Of a DNA stretch of 64,000 bases, positions 1 to 7,489 are shown piece after piece (within the stretch, counting starts at the first letter, position 1; the number at the start of each line of letters is the position of its first letter). Source of the stretch: Mollicutes bacterium (GTDB lineage Bacteria; Bacillota_I; Bacilli_A; Izemoplasmatales; Izemoplasmataceae). The notes below the pieces were generated by a model. It searched no databases, was not told the origin of the DNA, and saw only the letters and a program-made list of their open reading frames with translations. The stretch lies in assembly GCA_003555335.1 (NCBI GenBank), contig PWHD01000060.1, positions 37,267 to 101,266 on the forward strand. Direction: 5' to 3'. A program made the translations under genes and the position numbers.

Positions 1-298
1 TGGACTTATCCAAGGTGAAGACACTGGTCTTTCCACCTAGAAGTTCGGTGAGTTCCTCGTGGACGACCTTGACGACCTGTTGGGCCGGGTTCAGTCCTTT
101 GAGTATCTTCTCACCGGTTGCTTTTTCTCTTATTTCCTTCGTGAAGCTTTTGACCACCTTGAAGTTGACATCCGCCTCGAGGAGACTGAGCCGGATCTCA
201 CGCATCATCTCATCGATGTCTTTTTCGGTGAGGCGGGCTTTGCCCCGCACACGTCTCAATGCCATCTGTAAGCGGTCGGATAGTTGATCGAACGCCAT
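1..298 (-). CDS. ffh: Signal recognition particle GTPase Ffh, N-terminal part (cut by window edge)
   Basis: Ffh binds signal sequences as they leave the ribosome and, with SRP RNA, hands the ribosome to FtsY at the membrane. Only the first 99 residues are in the window. They begin MAFDQLSDRLQMALRRVRGK and form the helical N domain, with the conserved pattern 'ADVNFKVVKSF' and the stretch 'LNPAQQVVKVVHEEL' that precedes the G domain. The P-loop and the methionine-rich M domain lie beyond position 1. The ATG at 298 sits one base from the ylxM stop (300-302), so the two are translationally coupled. ftsY, ylxM and ffh form one operon, as in Bacillus. Confidence 0.95.
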   Translation of the reverse strand, partial: MAFDQLSDRLQMALRRVRGKARLTEKDIDEMMREIRLSLLEADVNFKVVKSFTKEIREKATGEKILKGLNPAQQVVKVVHEELTELLGGKTSVFTLDKS

Positions 299-299
299 A

Positions 300-623
300 T
301 TAATCCACCTTTTCTAATTCATTGAGCAATCGGATTGCTTCTTCGTTGTCACAGACCTGTCGCAATTTTTCGACAATGGACTGCCTTTTGACTGTCTTTT
401 CATGTAAGGCCAATTTTTTCTCATAGTCATGGAGTTTCCTGATTGTCTTTTGGATATTGTCATGTACTGCGTTTCTCGAGATTCCTTCGAGTTCCGCGAT
501 TTCAGCAAGTGTATAGTTCTCTTCGAAATAATACCGCATGACCTTTGCTTGTTTTTCTGTCAGTAAAGGGGTATAGAAGTCCAAAAGTACGGTTATCTCT
601 ATATGTTTTTCAACGATGTCCAT
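300..623 (-). CDS. ylxM: YlxM/p13-family helix-turn-helix protein
   Basis: A 107-residue protein of the UPF0122 (YlxM/p13) family, which lies next to ffh in Firmicutes and Mollicutes and is thought to act as a small regulator or accessory of the SRP pathway; its biochemical role is not firmly known. Residues about 20-50 (start 'LLTEKQAKVMRYYFEENYTL', then 'AEIAELEGISRNAVHDNIQKT') look like a sigma-70 region-4-type helix-turn-helix. The rest is charged and probably helical. The ATG directly follows the ftsY stop codon with no gap, and the stop is one base before the ffh ATG, so expression is tied to both SRP GTPases. Confidence 0.9.
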   Translation of the reverse strand: MDIVEKHIEITVLLDFYTPLLTEKQAKVMRYYFEENYTLAEIAELEGISRNAVHDNIQKTIRKLHDYEKKLALHEKTVKRQSIVEKLRQVCDNEEAIRLLNELEKVD

Positions 624-1592
624 CTAAATCACATCCGCGAAGAGGCCATAGATATATTCCTCAATATCGAAATATTCCAAATCCTCGATTTTTTCGCCAA
701 GTCCGATCATCTTGACCGGCACACCGATGGTTTCTCTGATCGCCAGCGCGATGCCGCCTTTTGCGGTTCCGTCGAGCTTGGCCAGAATCACACCGCTCAG
801 ATGCGTCACTTCATTGAATATCTTTGCCTGAGAAAGGCCGTTTTGACCCGTGGTCGCATCAAGAACGAGCAATGTTTCCTGCGGTGCCCCTTCGACTTCC
901 CGGCCGATGACCCGGTGCACTTTTTCCAGTTCCAACATGAGGTTTTTCTTGTTCTGGAGTCGACCGGCGGTATCACAAAGCACCACATCGATGTGCATTT
1001 CTTTTGCTTTTTGAAGCGCATCATACATGACACTGGAAGGATCGCTTCCTGCTTCTTTCGCGTAAAAGGCGCAGCCGACCCGTTCACTCCATATCCTGAG
1101 CTGGTTGATGGCACCGGCTCTGAAAGTGTCGCCGGCCACCATCATCACTTTTTTGCCTTCGTTTTGAAGCAGGTGGGCCACTTTGCCTATCGTGGTTGTC
1201 TTGCCGACACCATTGACACCGACGAAAAGATGGACACTCATATCGTCTGCGGTGGCAAGATTGGTATCGATGATGTCTTCTTGCACGTAGCGTTTGAACA
1301 TTTCTTCGACAATCATCTCTTTGAGTTCGGCAGCATTGTCGATGTTTTTCGTCTCAACATTCCGTCTCAGGTGGTCGACGAGGCTCAACACCGTGTCGAC
1401 GCCCATGTCGGCCATGATGAAGAGTTCCTCGATTTCTTCAAAGAGCGCTTCATCGATGCGCTTCCCAGACGCAAGAAGTTCGTTGAGCTGATTAAAGACG
1501 CTCTCGCGCGTTTTTTCCATACCGATTTTATATTTTTGGGCCTTTTTCTTGCTTTCCTTGCTTTGGAACAGATTCTTGAAAAACCCCATCAT
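624..1592 (-). CDS. ftsY: SRP receptor GTPase FtsY
   Basis: FtsY is the membrane-associated receptor for SRP. It pairs with Ffh, and both hydrolyse GTP on delivery of the nascent chain to SecYEG. The 322-residue protein has a short charged N-terminus, an N domain, and a G domain with P-loop GVNGVGKTTT (about 125-134), DTAGR (about 207-211) and 'AKLDGTAKGG' (about 271-281). The acidic A domain found in E. coli is absent, as in other Firmicutes. I place the start at the ATG at 1592, seven bases after an AAGGA ribosome site; an ATG further upstream (1616) would lie at or before the likely transcription start of the extended -10 promoter at 1621-1626. It is first in the operon with ylxM and ffh. 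Confidence 0.95.
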   Translation of the reverse strand: MMGFFKNLFQSKESKKKAQKYKIGMEKTRESVFNQLNELLASGKRIDEALFEEIEELFIMADMGVDTVLSLVDHLRRNVETKNIDNAAELKEMIVEEMFKRYVQEDIIDTNLATADDMSVHLFVGVNGVGKTTTIGKVAHLLQNEGKKVMMVAGDTFRAGAINQLRIWSERVGCAFYAKEAGSDPSSVMYDALQKAKEMHIDVVLCDTAGRLQNKKNLMLELEKVHRVIGREVEGAPQETLLVLDATTGQNGLSQAKIFNEVTHLSGVILAKLDGTAKGGIALAIRETIGVPVKMIGLGEKIEDLEYFDIEEYIYGLFADVI

Positions 1593-1620
1593 AAGCACAT
1601 CCTTCATTTTAATCATGGGT

Positions 1621-1626
1621 ATTATA
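1621..1626 (-). promoter_or_regulatory. Extended -10 promoter of ftsY-ylxM-ffh
   Basis: On the minus strand the sequence reads TGT-TATAAT, an extended -10 element (TGn before the hexamer). The region 17 bases upstream is only T-rich, so no good -35 is seen. The start site would fall near 1614, giving a leader of about 20 bases before the ATG at 1592 and supporting that start choice. Confidence 0.6.
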
Positions 1627-1662
1627 ACACAGAAGCCGATGGTAAAAAAATAAAAACCCTAT

Positions 1663-1767
1663 AAAAAAGGGAAAATCCGCCTCGCGGCGGATTAAGGAAG
1701 GGGATGTGTGAATAAATGAATTATTCACCATGCTATGTAAGGGATAAGTCACAGCTTTTCAGCTGCA
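1663..1767 (-). ncRNA. Candidate small regulatory RNA (three hairpins, C-rich single-stranded motifs)
   Basis: Between topA and ftsY lies a self-contained transcription unit of about 105 bases with a consensus promoter (1773-1801) and an intrinsic terminator. Three perfect or near-perfect hairpins are visible on the minus strand: 1752-1765, CAGCT/AGCTG closed by a GAAA tetraloop and extendable by G-U pairs; 1708-1728, an 8-bp stem GTGAATAA/TTATTCAC; and 1674-1693, an 8-bp GC-rich stem AATCCGCC/GGCGGATT closed by GCGA and followed by a T-rich tract. The linkers between hairpins carry AUCCC (1741-1745) and AUCCCCUUCC (1696-1705). Such UCCC motifs in loops or linkers are typical of Firmicutes trans-acting sRNAs (RsaE/RoxS type) that pair with Shine-Dalgarno regions. 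I found no SRP-RNA, 6S or known riboswitch signature. An attenuating leader for ftsY is the alternative, but ftsY has its own promoter downstream. Confidence 0.6.
1674..1693 (-). terminator. Intrinsic terminator of the candidate sRNA
   Basis: Perfect 8-bp GC-rich stem with a GCGA tetraloop, followed on the minus strand by TTCCCTTTTTT. It would also stop read-through from topA, whose stop lies 125 bases upstream. Confidence 0.8.
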
Positions 1768-1772
1768 AGTAA

Positions 1773-1801
1773 ATAATAACACATGGTTGGAATACTGTCA
1801 A
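1773..1801 (-). promoter_or_regulatory. Consensus sigma-A promoter of the candidate sRNA
   Basis: TTGACA (1796-1801), 17-base spacer, TATTAT (1773-1778) on the minus strand. It lies just downstream of the topA stop (1819), and no coding region follows within 170 bases, so the product is most simply the short RNA ending at the terminator near 1670. Confidence 0.75.
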
Positions 1802-1818
1802 CACACATCCTTGAAAAT

Positions 1819-3891
1819 TTAAGTGCTTTTCTTCGATTCGGAATCCTCTGTTGCAGGCGTGTTGCATACGACGGATCCATCTTTGAGTTCTACCATCAGA
1901 TCGTCGGCATTTTCGCATTTTTCGCCGGTCGGCCGACCCCTGAGGATGTTCTTGCATTTCGGGAAATTGTTGCAGGCGTAGAAGACATTGCCCTTGTTCT
2001 TGCCCCGTTTGGCTTCTCGTTTGACGATTTCGCCTTTCTTGCACTTCGGACATAGGATTCCGGTGTTTTCAGGTTCATTCTTGGTTTCATCGGGTTTGAT
2101 GTATTTGCATTTCGGAAAGGCGCTGCAGGCTTCGAAGGTACCGTAGCGTGATTCTCTATAGACCATGTCGCTGCCGCATTTCGGACAGGTTTCGCCGGTG
2201 GTCTTGGGTGGAATCTTTTCCATCGCCTCGTTCGCCTTTTCGACCATCGGAATGAAGGTCTCATAGAACTCGCGGACGACATCGGTCTGGTCCGCTTTGT
2301 CCTGGGCGATGTCGTCGAGGACGTTTTCCATCTTCGCGGTATAATCGACGCTGATGATGCGTTTGAAATAAGCTTCGAGTTTTTCAATGGTCAGCCGTCC
2401 TTGTTCGGTCGGGATGAATTTCTTATCCTCGATGCTGATGTATTTTCTTTTTCTGAGGGTGGCGACAGTCTGGGAGTAGGTACTCGGTCTACCGATTCCA
2501 AGTTCTTCCATCTCTTTGATAAGCTTGGCCTCGGTGTAGCGGGCCGGTGGTTGAGTGAAATGCTGGGATTTCTCGATGGAACGAGCCTTGATTTCATCAC
2601 CTTCGCTAAGCGGAGGCAGCGTGCTTGTCTCGACTTTCTCATAGTCGCCGTAAACCTTGAGGTAACCGTCGAAGATAAGCTGTTGGGCGCGGGCTTTGAA
2701 GACCGCTTCATTGTTGTGAAGGTGGAAAGTTTTGGTTTCGAGATGGGCGGCTTTCATCAGTGAAGCCACGGCACGGAAATAGATCATCTTATAAAGACGG
2801 TGTTCATCCCGGGTGAGGTATTTTTTCACCTGGTCGGGATGGTGCTCGATGCTGGTGGGGCGGATGGCCTCGTGGGCATCCTGAGATTGTTTCTTTTTCT
2901 GGACTTTGCGGTCCTCGCCGACGTAGCGGGCTCCGAAATGTTTCTCGATAAAGTCTTTCGCGGGATTGATGAAGGCATTTGACATCCGTGTGGAGTCAGT
3001 TCTCATGTAGGTGATCAGACCAACGGTCTCGCTCGCAAGGTCGATTCCTTCATAGAGTTTTTGTGCCACCATCATGGTTCTTTGACCGCTCATGTTGAGT
3101 TTGTTTGAGGCTTCCTGCTGAAGCGAAGAAGTCGTGAATGCCGGTTTTCCTCCACGATGACGGTCGCGCTTCTTGATTTTTGCCACTGTGAAAGACTCCG
3201 CAAGCGAATCGAGCGCTTCCTGCGCTTCTTTCTCATTGCCGAGCTTTGGCTTGTGATTCTTATATTTGGTCATCTCCGCTTCGAAAACATCGAAATCGGC
3301 TTTGATTTTCCAATATTCCTCGCTTGTAAACGCATCGATCTCCCGTTCGCGGTCGACGAGGATTTTCAGTGCTGCACTCTGGACACGACCTGCGGATTTC
3401 GACTTGATCTTGCTTTGAAGAAGTTTGGACAATTTGAACCCGATAATACGGTCCAGGATTCTTCTGGTCTCTTGCGAGGAGACCAGACTGAAGTCGATGT
3501 CGCGGGTTTCCTTGAACGCATCCTTGACCGCATCCTTGGTGACTTCGTTGAAAATCACACGGTGAAAGGACGTGTTCTGCGCTTTTTCCTCCAAAACCTC
3601 TTTCAAGTGCCAGCTGATGGCTTCCCCTTCGCGGTCAGGGTCGGTCGCGAGATAGATTTCACTGGCTTTCTTGACCGCATCCTGCAGTTCCTTTATTGTT
3701 TTCTTCTTGTCCTTGAGTACCGCGTATTGGGGTTCGAAATCGTTTTCTATATCCAGACCGAGACCGCCGACATTGCTGATTGCAAGGTCGCGGATATGGC
3801 CTTTGGATGAAAGGACCTCGTAGTCTTTTCCCAGATATTGCTTGATCGTTTTCGATTTTGACGGTGACTCGACAATCACTAATTTTTCCAT
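1819..3891 (-). CDS. topA: DNA topoisomerase I
   Basis: Type IA topoisomerase that relaxes negative supercoils through a transient 5'-phosphotyrosine break. Of 690 residues, the N-terminal Toprim domain starts with 'VIVESPSKSKTI' and carries the acidic DPDREGE motif (about 84-90). The catalytic tyrosine is Y295 in 'LITYMRTDSTR'. The C-terminus has two clear four-cysteine zinc ribbons (CPKC...CSAFPKC and CPKC...CNNFPKC) and a degenerate third with two cysteines. The length matches Bacillus TopA (691). An AGGAG site precedes the ATG. It has its own promoter (3913-3941) whose -35 sits inside the hairpin that follows prmC. In Bacillus topA lies beside trmFO; here the neighbours are prmC upstream and the sRNA/ftsY unit downstream. 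Confidence 0.97.
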   Translation of the reverse strand: MEKLVIVESPSKSKTIKQYLGKDYEVLSSKGHIRDLAISNVGGLGLDIENDFEPQYAVLKDKKKTIKELQDAVKKASEIYLATDPDREGEAISWHLKEVLEEKAQNTSFHRVIFNEVTKDAVKDAFKETRDIDFSLVSSQETRRILDRIIGFKLSKLLQSKIKSKSAGRVQSAALKILVDREREIDAFTSEEYWKIKADFDVFEAEMTKYKNHKPKLGNEKEAQEALDSLAESFTVAKIKKRDRHRGGKPAFTTSSLQQEASNKLNMSGQRTMMVAQKLYEGIDLASETVGLITYMRTDSTRMSNAFINPAKDFIEKHFGARYVGEDRKVQKKKQSQDAHEAIRPTSIEHHPDQVKKYLTRDEHRLYKMIYFRAVASLMKAAHLETKTFHLHNNEAVFKARAQQLIFDGYLKVYGDYEKVETSTLPPLSEGDEIKARSIEKSQHFTQPPARYTEAKLIKEMEELGIGRPSTYSQTVATLRKRKYISIEDKKFIPTEQGRLTIEKLEAYFKRIISVDYTAKMENVLDDIAQDKADQTDVVREFYETFIPMVEKANEAMEKIPPKTTGETCPKCGSDMVYRESRYGTFEACSAFPKCKYIKPDETKNEPENTGILCPKCKKGEIVKREAKRGKNKGNVFYACNNFPKCKNILRGRPTGEKCENADDLMVELKDGSVVCNTPATEDSESKKST

Positions 3892-3912
3892 AACGTCATC
3901 TCCTGATTCGCT

Positions 3913-3941
3913 ATTATGACAGATTTACAAAAGCGTGTCAA
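3913..3941 (-). promoter_or_regulatory. topA promoter
   Basis: TTGACA (3936-3941), 17-base spacer, CATAAT (3913-3918) on the minus strand, followed by a short leader and AGGAG before the topA ATG. The -35 hexamer lies within the descending arm of the hairpin at 3931-3954. Confidence 0.8.
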
Positions 3942-3954
3942 GACTGGCACGCTT
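3931..3954 (-). terminator. Probable weak terminator after prmC
   Basis: Inverted repeat AAGCGTG/CACGCTT with a 10-base loop, followed on the minus strand by TTGT. The stem is modest and the T-run short, so termination may be partial. It overlaps the topA -35 box. Confidence 0.5.
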
Positions 3955-3982
3955 CTTATATATATCCTATATATAACAATTT

Positions 3983-4834
3983 TTAATCGCGATTTGTGAT
4001 AAAAGTCATTCTGTCTTTTCCCTGCAGGTCTTTCTTTTGTATGATACTGACGTTTCCGAGTTCTTTCTTTATCATTTTCTTAAGTGGTTTCGCCTGGTCG
4101 CAGGCATGTTCTAAAGCGATGATGAATCGGGGTTTCAGCATCGGGCCGACCGCGCTTAGGATCCTTCTGTAGTAATCGAGACCGTCTTCGCCGCCGAAAA
4201 GTGCGATGTGGGGCTCATGGTCCTTGACGATCGGTTCGAGCTGCTCACCATTCGGGATGTAGGGCGGATTGGAGATGATGACATCGAATGTCTCATTCGC
4301 CACGGGTGCAACAAGATTCCCCTCGAGGAACCGCACACCGGCGTCCAAATGCTCACTGTTCGCAATCGCTACCGACAGGGCGTCTTTTGATATATCTGTG
4401 CCGGTGGCGCGGATTCTCGGTTCTTCAAGCGCAATGGTGATCGCCAGACAGCCTGAGCCGGTGCCGATATCAAGCAGGTCGATCTTGTCTTCACCGTTGA
4501 AACGCTCATCGATCATCTCTAGTGTGTAGGCGACAAGTTCTTCTGTCTCGAAACGTGGAATCATGACCGACGGTGAGACGGTGAAGGGATGACCGTGGAA
4601 GTATTCCTGTTTTGTTATGTGTTGGACGGGTCTGTTTTTGATGATGTATTCATCCACTGCCTTACGGAATTTGTCGTAGCGTTCCTTCGGCATGGTCTTA
4701 TCGAGCTCGGAAACCAGGTTTGTGCTCGATAAGCCCGAATGGTGCATAAGCAGTATTTTGACTGCACTTTCTTCTTTCCCGTTATCTTTGGCATAACGTT
4801 CATTGATGTTAAGTGCATCTTTATAGGTTGGCAT
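3983..4834 (-). CDS. prmC: Peptide chain release factor N5-glutamine methyltransferase PrmC
   Basis: PrmC (HemK) methylates the glutamine of the GGQ motif in RF1 and RF2, speeding peptide release. The 283-residue protein has a helical N-terminal substrate-binding domain and a Rossmann methyltransferase domain with the SAM loop 'DIGTGSG' (about 122-128) and the catalytic NPPY motif (about 189-192). I place the start at ATG 4834, preceded by AAGGAG; 15 more in-frame codons upstream lack a better ribosome site. It follows its substrate gene prfA by 48 bases, the usual pairing. Confidence 0.95.
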   Translation of the reverse strand: MPTYKDALNINERYAKDNGKEESAVKILLMHHSGLSSTNLVSELDKTMPKERYDKFRKAVDEYIIKNRPVQHITKQEYFHGHPFTVSPSVMIPRFETEELVAYTLEMIDERFNGEDKIDLLDIGTGSGCLAITIALEEPRIRATGTDISKDALSVAIANSEHLDAGVRFLEGNLVAPVANETFDVIISNPPYIPNGEQLEPIVKDHEPHIALFGGEDGLDYYRRILSAVGPMLKPRFIIALEHACDQAKPLKKMIKKELGNVSIIQKKDLQGKDRMTFITNRD

Positions 4835-4882
4835 AGCGGATTCTCCTTGTGAAACCTGACGTGGCGTCCTAGACGCCATCCA

Positions 4883-5953
4883 TCAGTTTGTTTCGTTTCC
4901 TTCTAGTTTTCTTTGGAATTCCTCGTTGATAAGCGCATCGATGATTGGTTCGAGTTTCCCTTCCATCACTCTGTCGAGTTGCTGGATGGTGAAGCCGATG
5001 CGGTGGTCGGTGACACGGTTCTGCGGGAAGTTGTAGGTGCGTATCTTCTCACTTCTGTCGCCACTGCCGAGTTTGCTACGGCGTTCTTCGCCTTCTTTTT
5101 CTCTGCGTTCACGCTCCACGAGGTCATGAAGACGTGAGCGCATGACCTTGAGTGCGGTCGCTTTGTTTTCGTGTTGGCTTTTCCCATCCTGGCACGTAAC
5201 CACAAGTCCGGTCGGTTCGTGAGTGACTCTGACGGCGGAATCCGTTGTGTTCACACTTTGTCCTCCCGAACCGCTTGAACGGAATGTGTCGATACGCAGA
5301 TCTCCCATGTTCATCTCGACGTCGACCTCTTCAGCCTCCGGGAGACAGATGACCGTCGCAGTGGAGGTGTGGACTCTTCCCTGGGATTCGGTATCGGGGA
5401 CCCGTTGGACACGGTGTGCGCCCGACTCATATTTCAGGTAGGAAAAGACATCGCTACCCTTGATGGTGAGTTCTATCTGCGAAAAGCCGCCCGCATCGCC
5501 TTCATCGGCATTGATCACACTGAGCGACCAGCCGTGCTTTTCGGCAAATCGCTGATACATTCTGAAAAGGTCACCGGCGAAAATGTTGGCCTCGCTCCCG
5601 CCGGCGGCCCCCCTGATTTCCATGATGACGTTTTTCCTGTCATCGGGATCCTTGGGGATCAACAGTTTTTCCAGCGTGCGTTCTAGTTCGTGGTGCCGTT
5701 TTTTGTTCTCTTCAAGTTCCATCGTCGCCATCTCTCTGATTTCAGAATCCTCATCCCGGGCCATCTCTTTGAGATCCTCGATCGTCTGCTCGACTTCAAG
5801 CAGCTCATCGTAGGTCGCAACCGTTTTTTCAAGATCGCTTCTTTCCTTGGAGAGGTTTTTCATCTTTTCGATATCGGCGGTGATCGATGGATCGCTTAAT
5901 TCCTTGTTTATCGCTTCATAGCGCTTTTTAATGTTTTCCAAACGTTCTTTCAT
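4883..5953 (-). CDS. prfA: Peptide chain release factor 1
   Basis: RF1 recognises UAA and UAG in the ribosomal A site and triggers hydrolysis of peptidyl-tRNA. The 356-residue sequence has the codon-reading tripeptide of RF1 type, P-D-T (186-188, before 'ESQGRVHTS'), and the catalytic GGQ at about 230-232 in 'SSGSGGQSVN'. The length equals the Bacillus protein. It lies upstream of prmC, which methylates this GGQ. A promoter at 5971-5999 overlaps the end of the MATE gene, so prfA-prmC can be transcribed on its own. Confidence 0.97.
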   Translation of the reverse strand: MKERLENIKKRYEAINKELSDPSITADIEKMKNLSKERSDLEKTVATYDELLEVEQTIEDLKEMARDEDSEIREMATMELEENKKRHHELERTLEKLLIPKDPDDRKNVIMEIRGAAGGSEANIFAGDLFRMYQRFAEKHGWSLSVINADEGDAGGFSQIELTIKGSDVFSYLKYESGAHRVQRVPDTESQGRVHTSTATVICLPEAEEVDVEMNMGDLRIDTFRSSGSGGQSVNTTDSAVRVTHEPTGLVVTCQDGKSQHENKATALKVMRSRLHDLVERERREKEGEERRSKLGSGDRSEKIRTYNFPQNRVTDHRIGFTIQQLDRVMEGKLEPIIDALINEEFQRKLEGNETN

Positions 5954-5970
5954 AGAATCACTCCGGGCCT

Positions 5971-5999
5971 ATTATATTACAGGGGTCATTAATTTTCAA
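5971..5999 (-). promoter_or_regulatory. prfA promoter embedded in the end of the upstream gene
   Basis: TTGAAA (5994-5999), 17-base spacer, TATAAT (5971-5976) on the minus strand. The -35 hexamer is made from the last codons of the MATE gene, whose stop codon is at 5989-5991. Confidence 0.75.
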
Positions 6000-7383
6000 G
6001 GACTATTGTCCGTGTGCGTTTCAGGCGGTAACGGTAGAAGTAGAGCAGGAATAGAATAACCATCAGACTTCCTTTGAAAACCGATGAAAGGGAAATGGTC
6101 CACCAGATGTCCGCCATGGTGACCGCGTAATAGGCGAACGGTATTCTGAGGGCGTTTCCGATGATACCGACCATCGATGGGACCGTCGTCTTGCCAAGAC
6201 CGTTGAAAGCCCCGGCCGTGGTCAGCTCCATGATCATGAACACCTGAGACAGGCTGATGATCCTCAGGTACTGAACTCCGTGATCAAGGGTTTGTGGTTC
6301 GGCGATGAAGACAGCAAAGATCGGTCTTGCGAACACGAAAAGGATGAGATTGACCGCAATACCATAAGGTACGAGCAGACGCATACTGGTCTTGTAGCCA
6401 TCGGAGATTCTATTGAATCGACCCGCGCCCAGGTTCTGACCGACAAACGCGCTCAGGGCGACCTGGAACCCCGAAGCAACCATCCAGCTCAACGCCTCAA
6501 TCTGCGAACCGAGTCTCGAGACACTCATGGCAATCTCACCAAACGATGCCACGAACACACCGACCGTGATCGAGATGGCGGTCATGGCCATGCTCTGAAC
6601 CCCGACGGGAAGACCGAGAATGAAAATCTCACGGATTGTCGGCAAAGAGAAATACCGTTTCAGACTGATGATGGCGGGACGTCTTTTCGACAGGTAGATG
6701 CCCATATAGATGAGAAAGACGACGCTTTGTGCGATTGCGGTCGCGTAAGCGGCGCCAATCACACCCATTCCGAGACCGAGAATGAAAATCGGGTCCAGAA
6801 TCATATTCAAGACGAGTCCGACCGCCATGATGAGAAACGTGTTGATGGTCTTTCCAAGTCCGTCATAGACACCGTTGAACAGGTTCGAGGCGAATAGAAG
6901 CATGATTACCATCGAGACGATACGAAGATAGGACTGTGCGTATTCGACCACGTTCGGATTGCCGATATTGAATATACCGACGAAATGGCCGTTCATGAAC
7001 CGGCCATACAAGGCGAAGAGGAAGCCCAAAAGCACCATGATGACAAGACCGTTCGTGGTGTAGCGGTTGACGGCGTCTTTGTCATTCCTTCCAGCCGATT
7101 GCGATATCCGCACACTGGTGCCGACGCGGACAAGAAGGATCAGGCCGAAGCCAAACCAGGTATAAAAACCGGCCGTGCCGATGGCCGCGACCGCTTCTGT
7201 CGATGAGAAGCCGATACTGTCCACTCGTGCGACCCAGAACATATCCGTGAGGCTATAGGTCATCTGGATGATGGAGGTAAGCAAAGTGGGGATGGCGACA
7301 ATGAGAAGTTTGCGAAGGATATTGCCTTCGGTCAGGTCGATTTTCTTTTTCATGGGGGTCTTTCTATTAACGTTTCTGGCCAT
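5989..7383 (-). CDS. MATE-family multidrug exporter
   Basis: A 464-residue polytopic membrane protein of the MATE family (NorM/DinF-like), which exports drugs or other organic cations in exchange for Na+ or H+. The first conserved segment ('LRKLLIVAIPTLLTSII', then 'YSLTDMFWVARV') and the pattern 'AVAAIGTAGF' are family hallmarks, and about 12 hydrophobic segments can be traced in two halves ('RYFSLPTIREIFILGLPVG' begins the second). The substrate cannot be told from sequence. GGAGG lies 7 bases before the ATG. An extended -10 (TGC-TATAAT, 7414-7419) lies upstream, so it is probably its own unit, with prfA-prmC close behind. Confidence 0.9.
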   Translation of the reverse strand: MARNVNRKTPMKKKIDLTEGNILRKLLIVAIPTLLTSIIQMTYSLTDMFWVARVDSIGFSSTEAVAAIGTAGFYTWFGFGLILLVRVGTSVRISQSAGRNDKDAVNRYTTNGLVIMVLLGFLFALYGRFMNGHFVGIFNIGNPNVVEYAQSYLRIVSMVIMLLFASNLFNGVYDGLGKTINTFLIMAVGLVLNMILDPIFILGLGMGVIGAAYATAIAQSVVFLIYMGIYLSKRRPAIISLKRYFSLPTIREIFILGLPVGVQSMAMTAISITVGVFVASFGEIAMSVSRLGSQIEALSWMVASGFQVALSAFVGQNLGAGRFNRISDGYKTSMRLLVPYGIAVNLILFVFARPIFAVFIAEPQTLDHGVQYLRIISLSQVFMIMELTTAGAFNGLGKTTVPSMVGIIGNALRIPFAYYAVTMADIWWTISLSSVFKGSLMVILFLLYFYRYRLKRTRTIVLEN

Positions 7384-7413
7384 TTTCTATCCTCCGTTTT
7401 CAACATGCACAAT

Positions 7414-7419
7414 ATTATA
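7414..7419 (-). promoter_or_regulatory. Extended -10 promoter of the MATE gene
   Basis: TGC-TATAAT on the minus strand 30 bases before the ATG; no convincing -35 is seen. It lies downstream of the dnaB terminator. Confidence 0.55.
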
Positions 7420-7456
7420 GCACGACGATTTTGAAAATACCATATCACAAGAAAAA

Positions 7457-7483
7457 AAGATACCTTCAAAAAGAAGGCATCTT
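7457..7483 (-). terminator. Terminator after dnaB
   Basis: On the minus strand an 11-bp stem AAGATGCCTTC/GAAGGTATCTT (one G-U pair) with a five-T loop, followed by a run of T. It ends the gdpP-rplI-dnaB operon 7 bases after the dnaB stop. Confidence 0.85.
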
Positions 7484-7489
7484 ACAATA

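Noticed and set aside
603..1664. Long plus-strand open frame (353 codons) across ftsY
   Set aside because: It is antisense to ftsY, shows no recognisable protein and follows from the strong codon bias of the real gene. FtsY motifs are intact on the minus strand.
1663..1767. SRP RNA (4.5S/scRNA) as the identity of the intergenic RNA near the SRP genes
   Set aside because: The conserved SRP tip (GGAA or GNRA loop with the asymmetric GUCC/AGCAG-type bulges) is not present. The three short separate hairpins do not form the long SRP rod.
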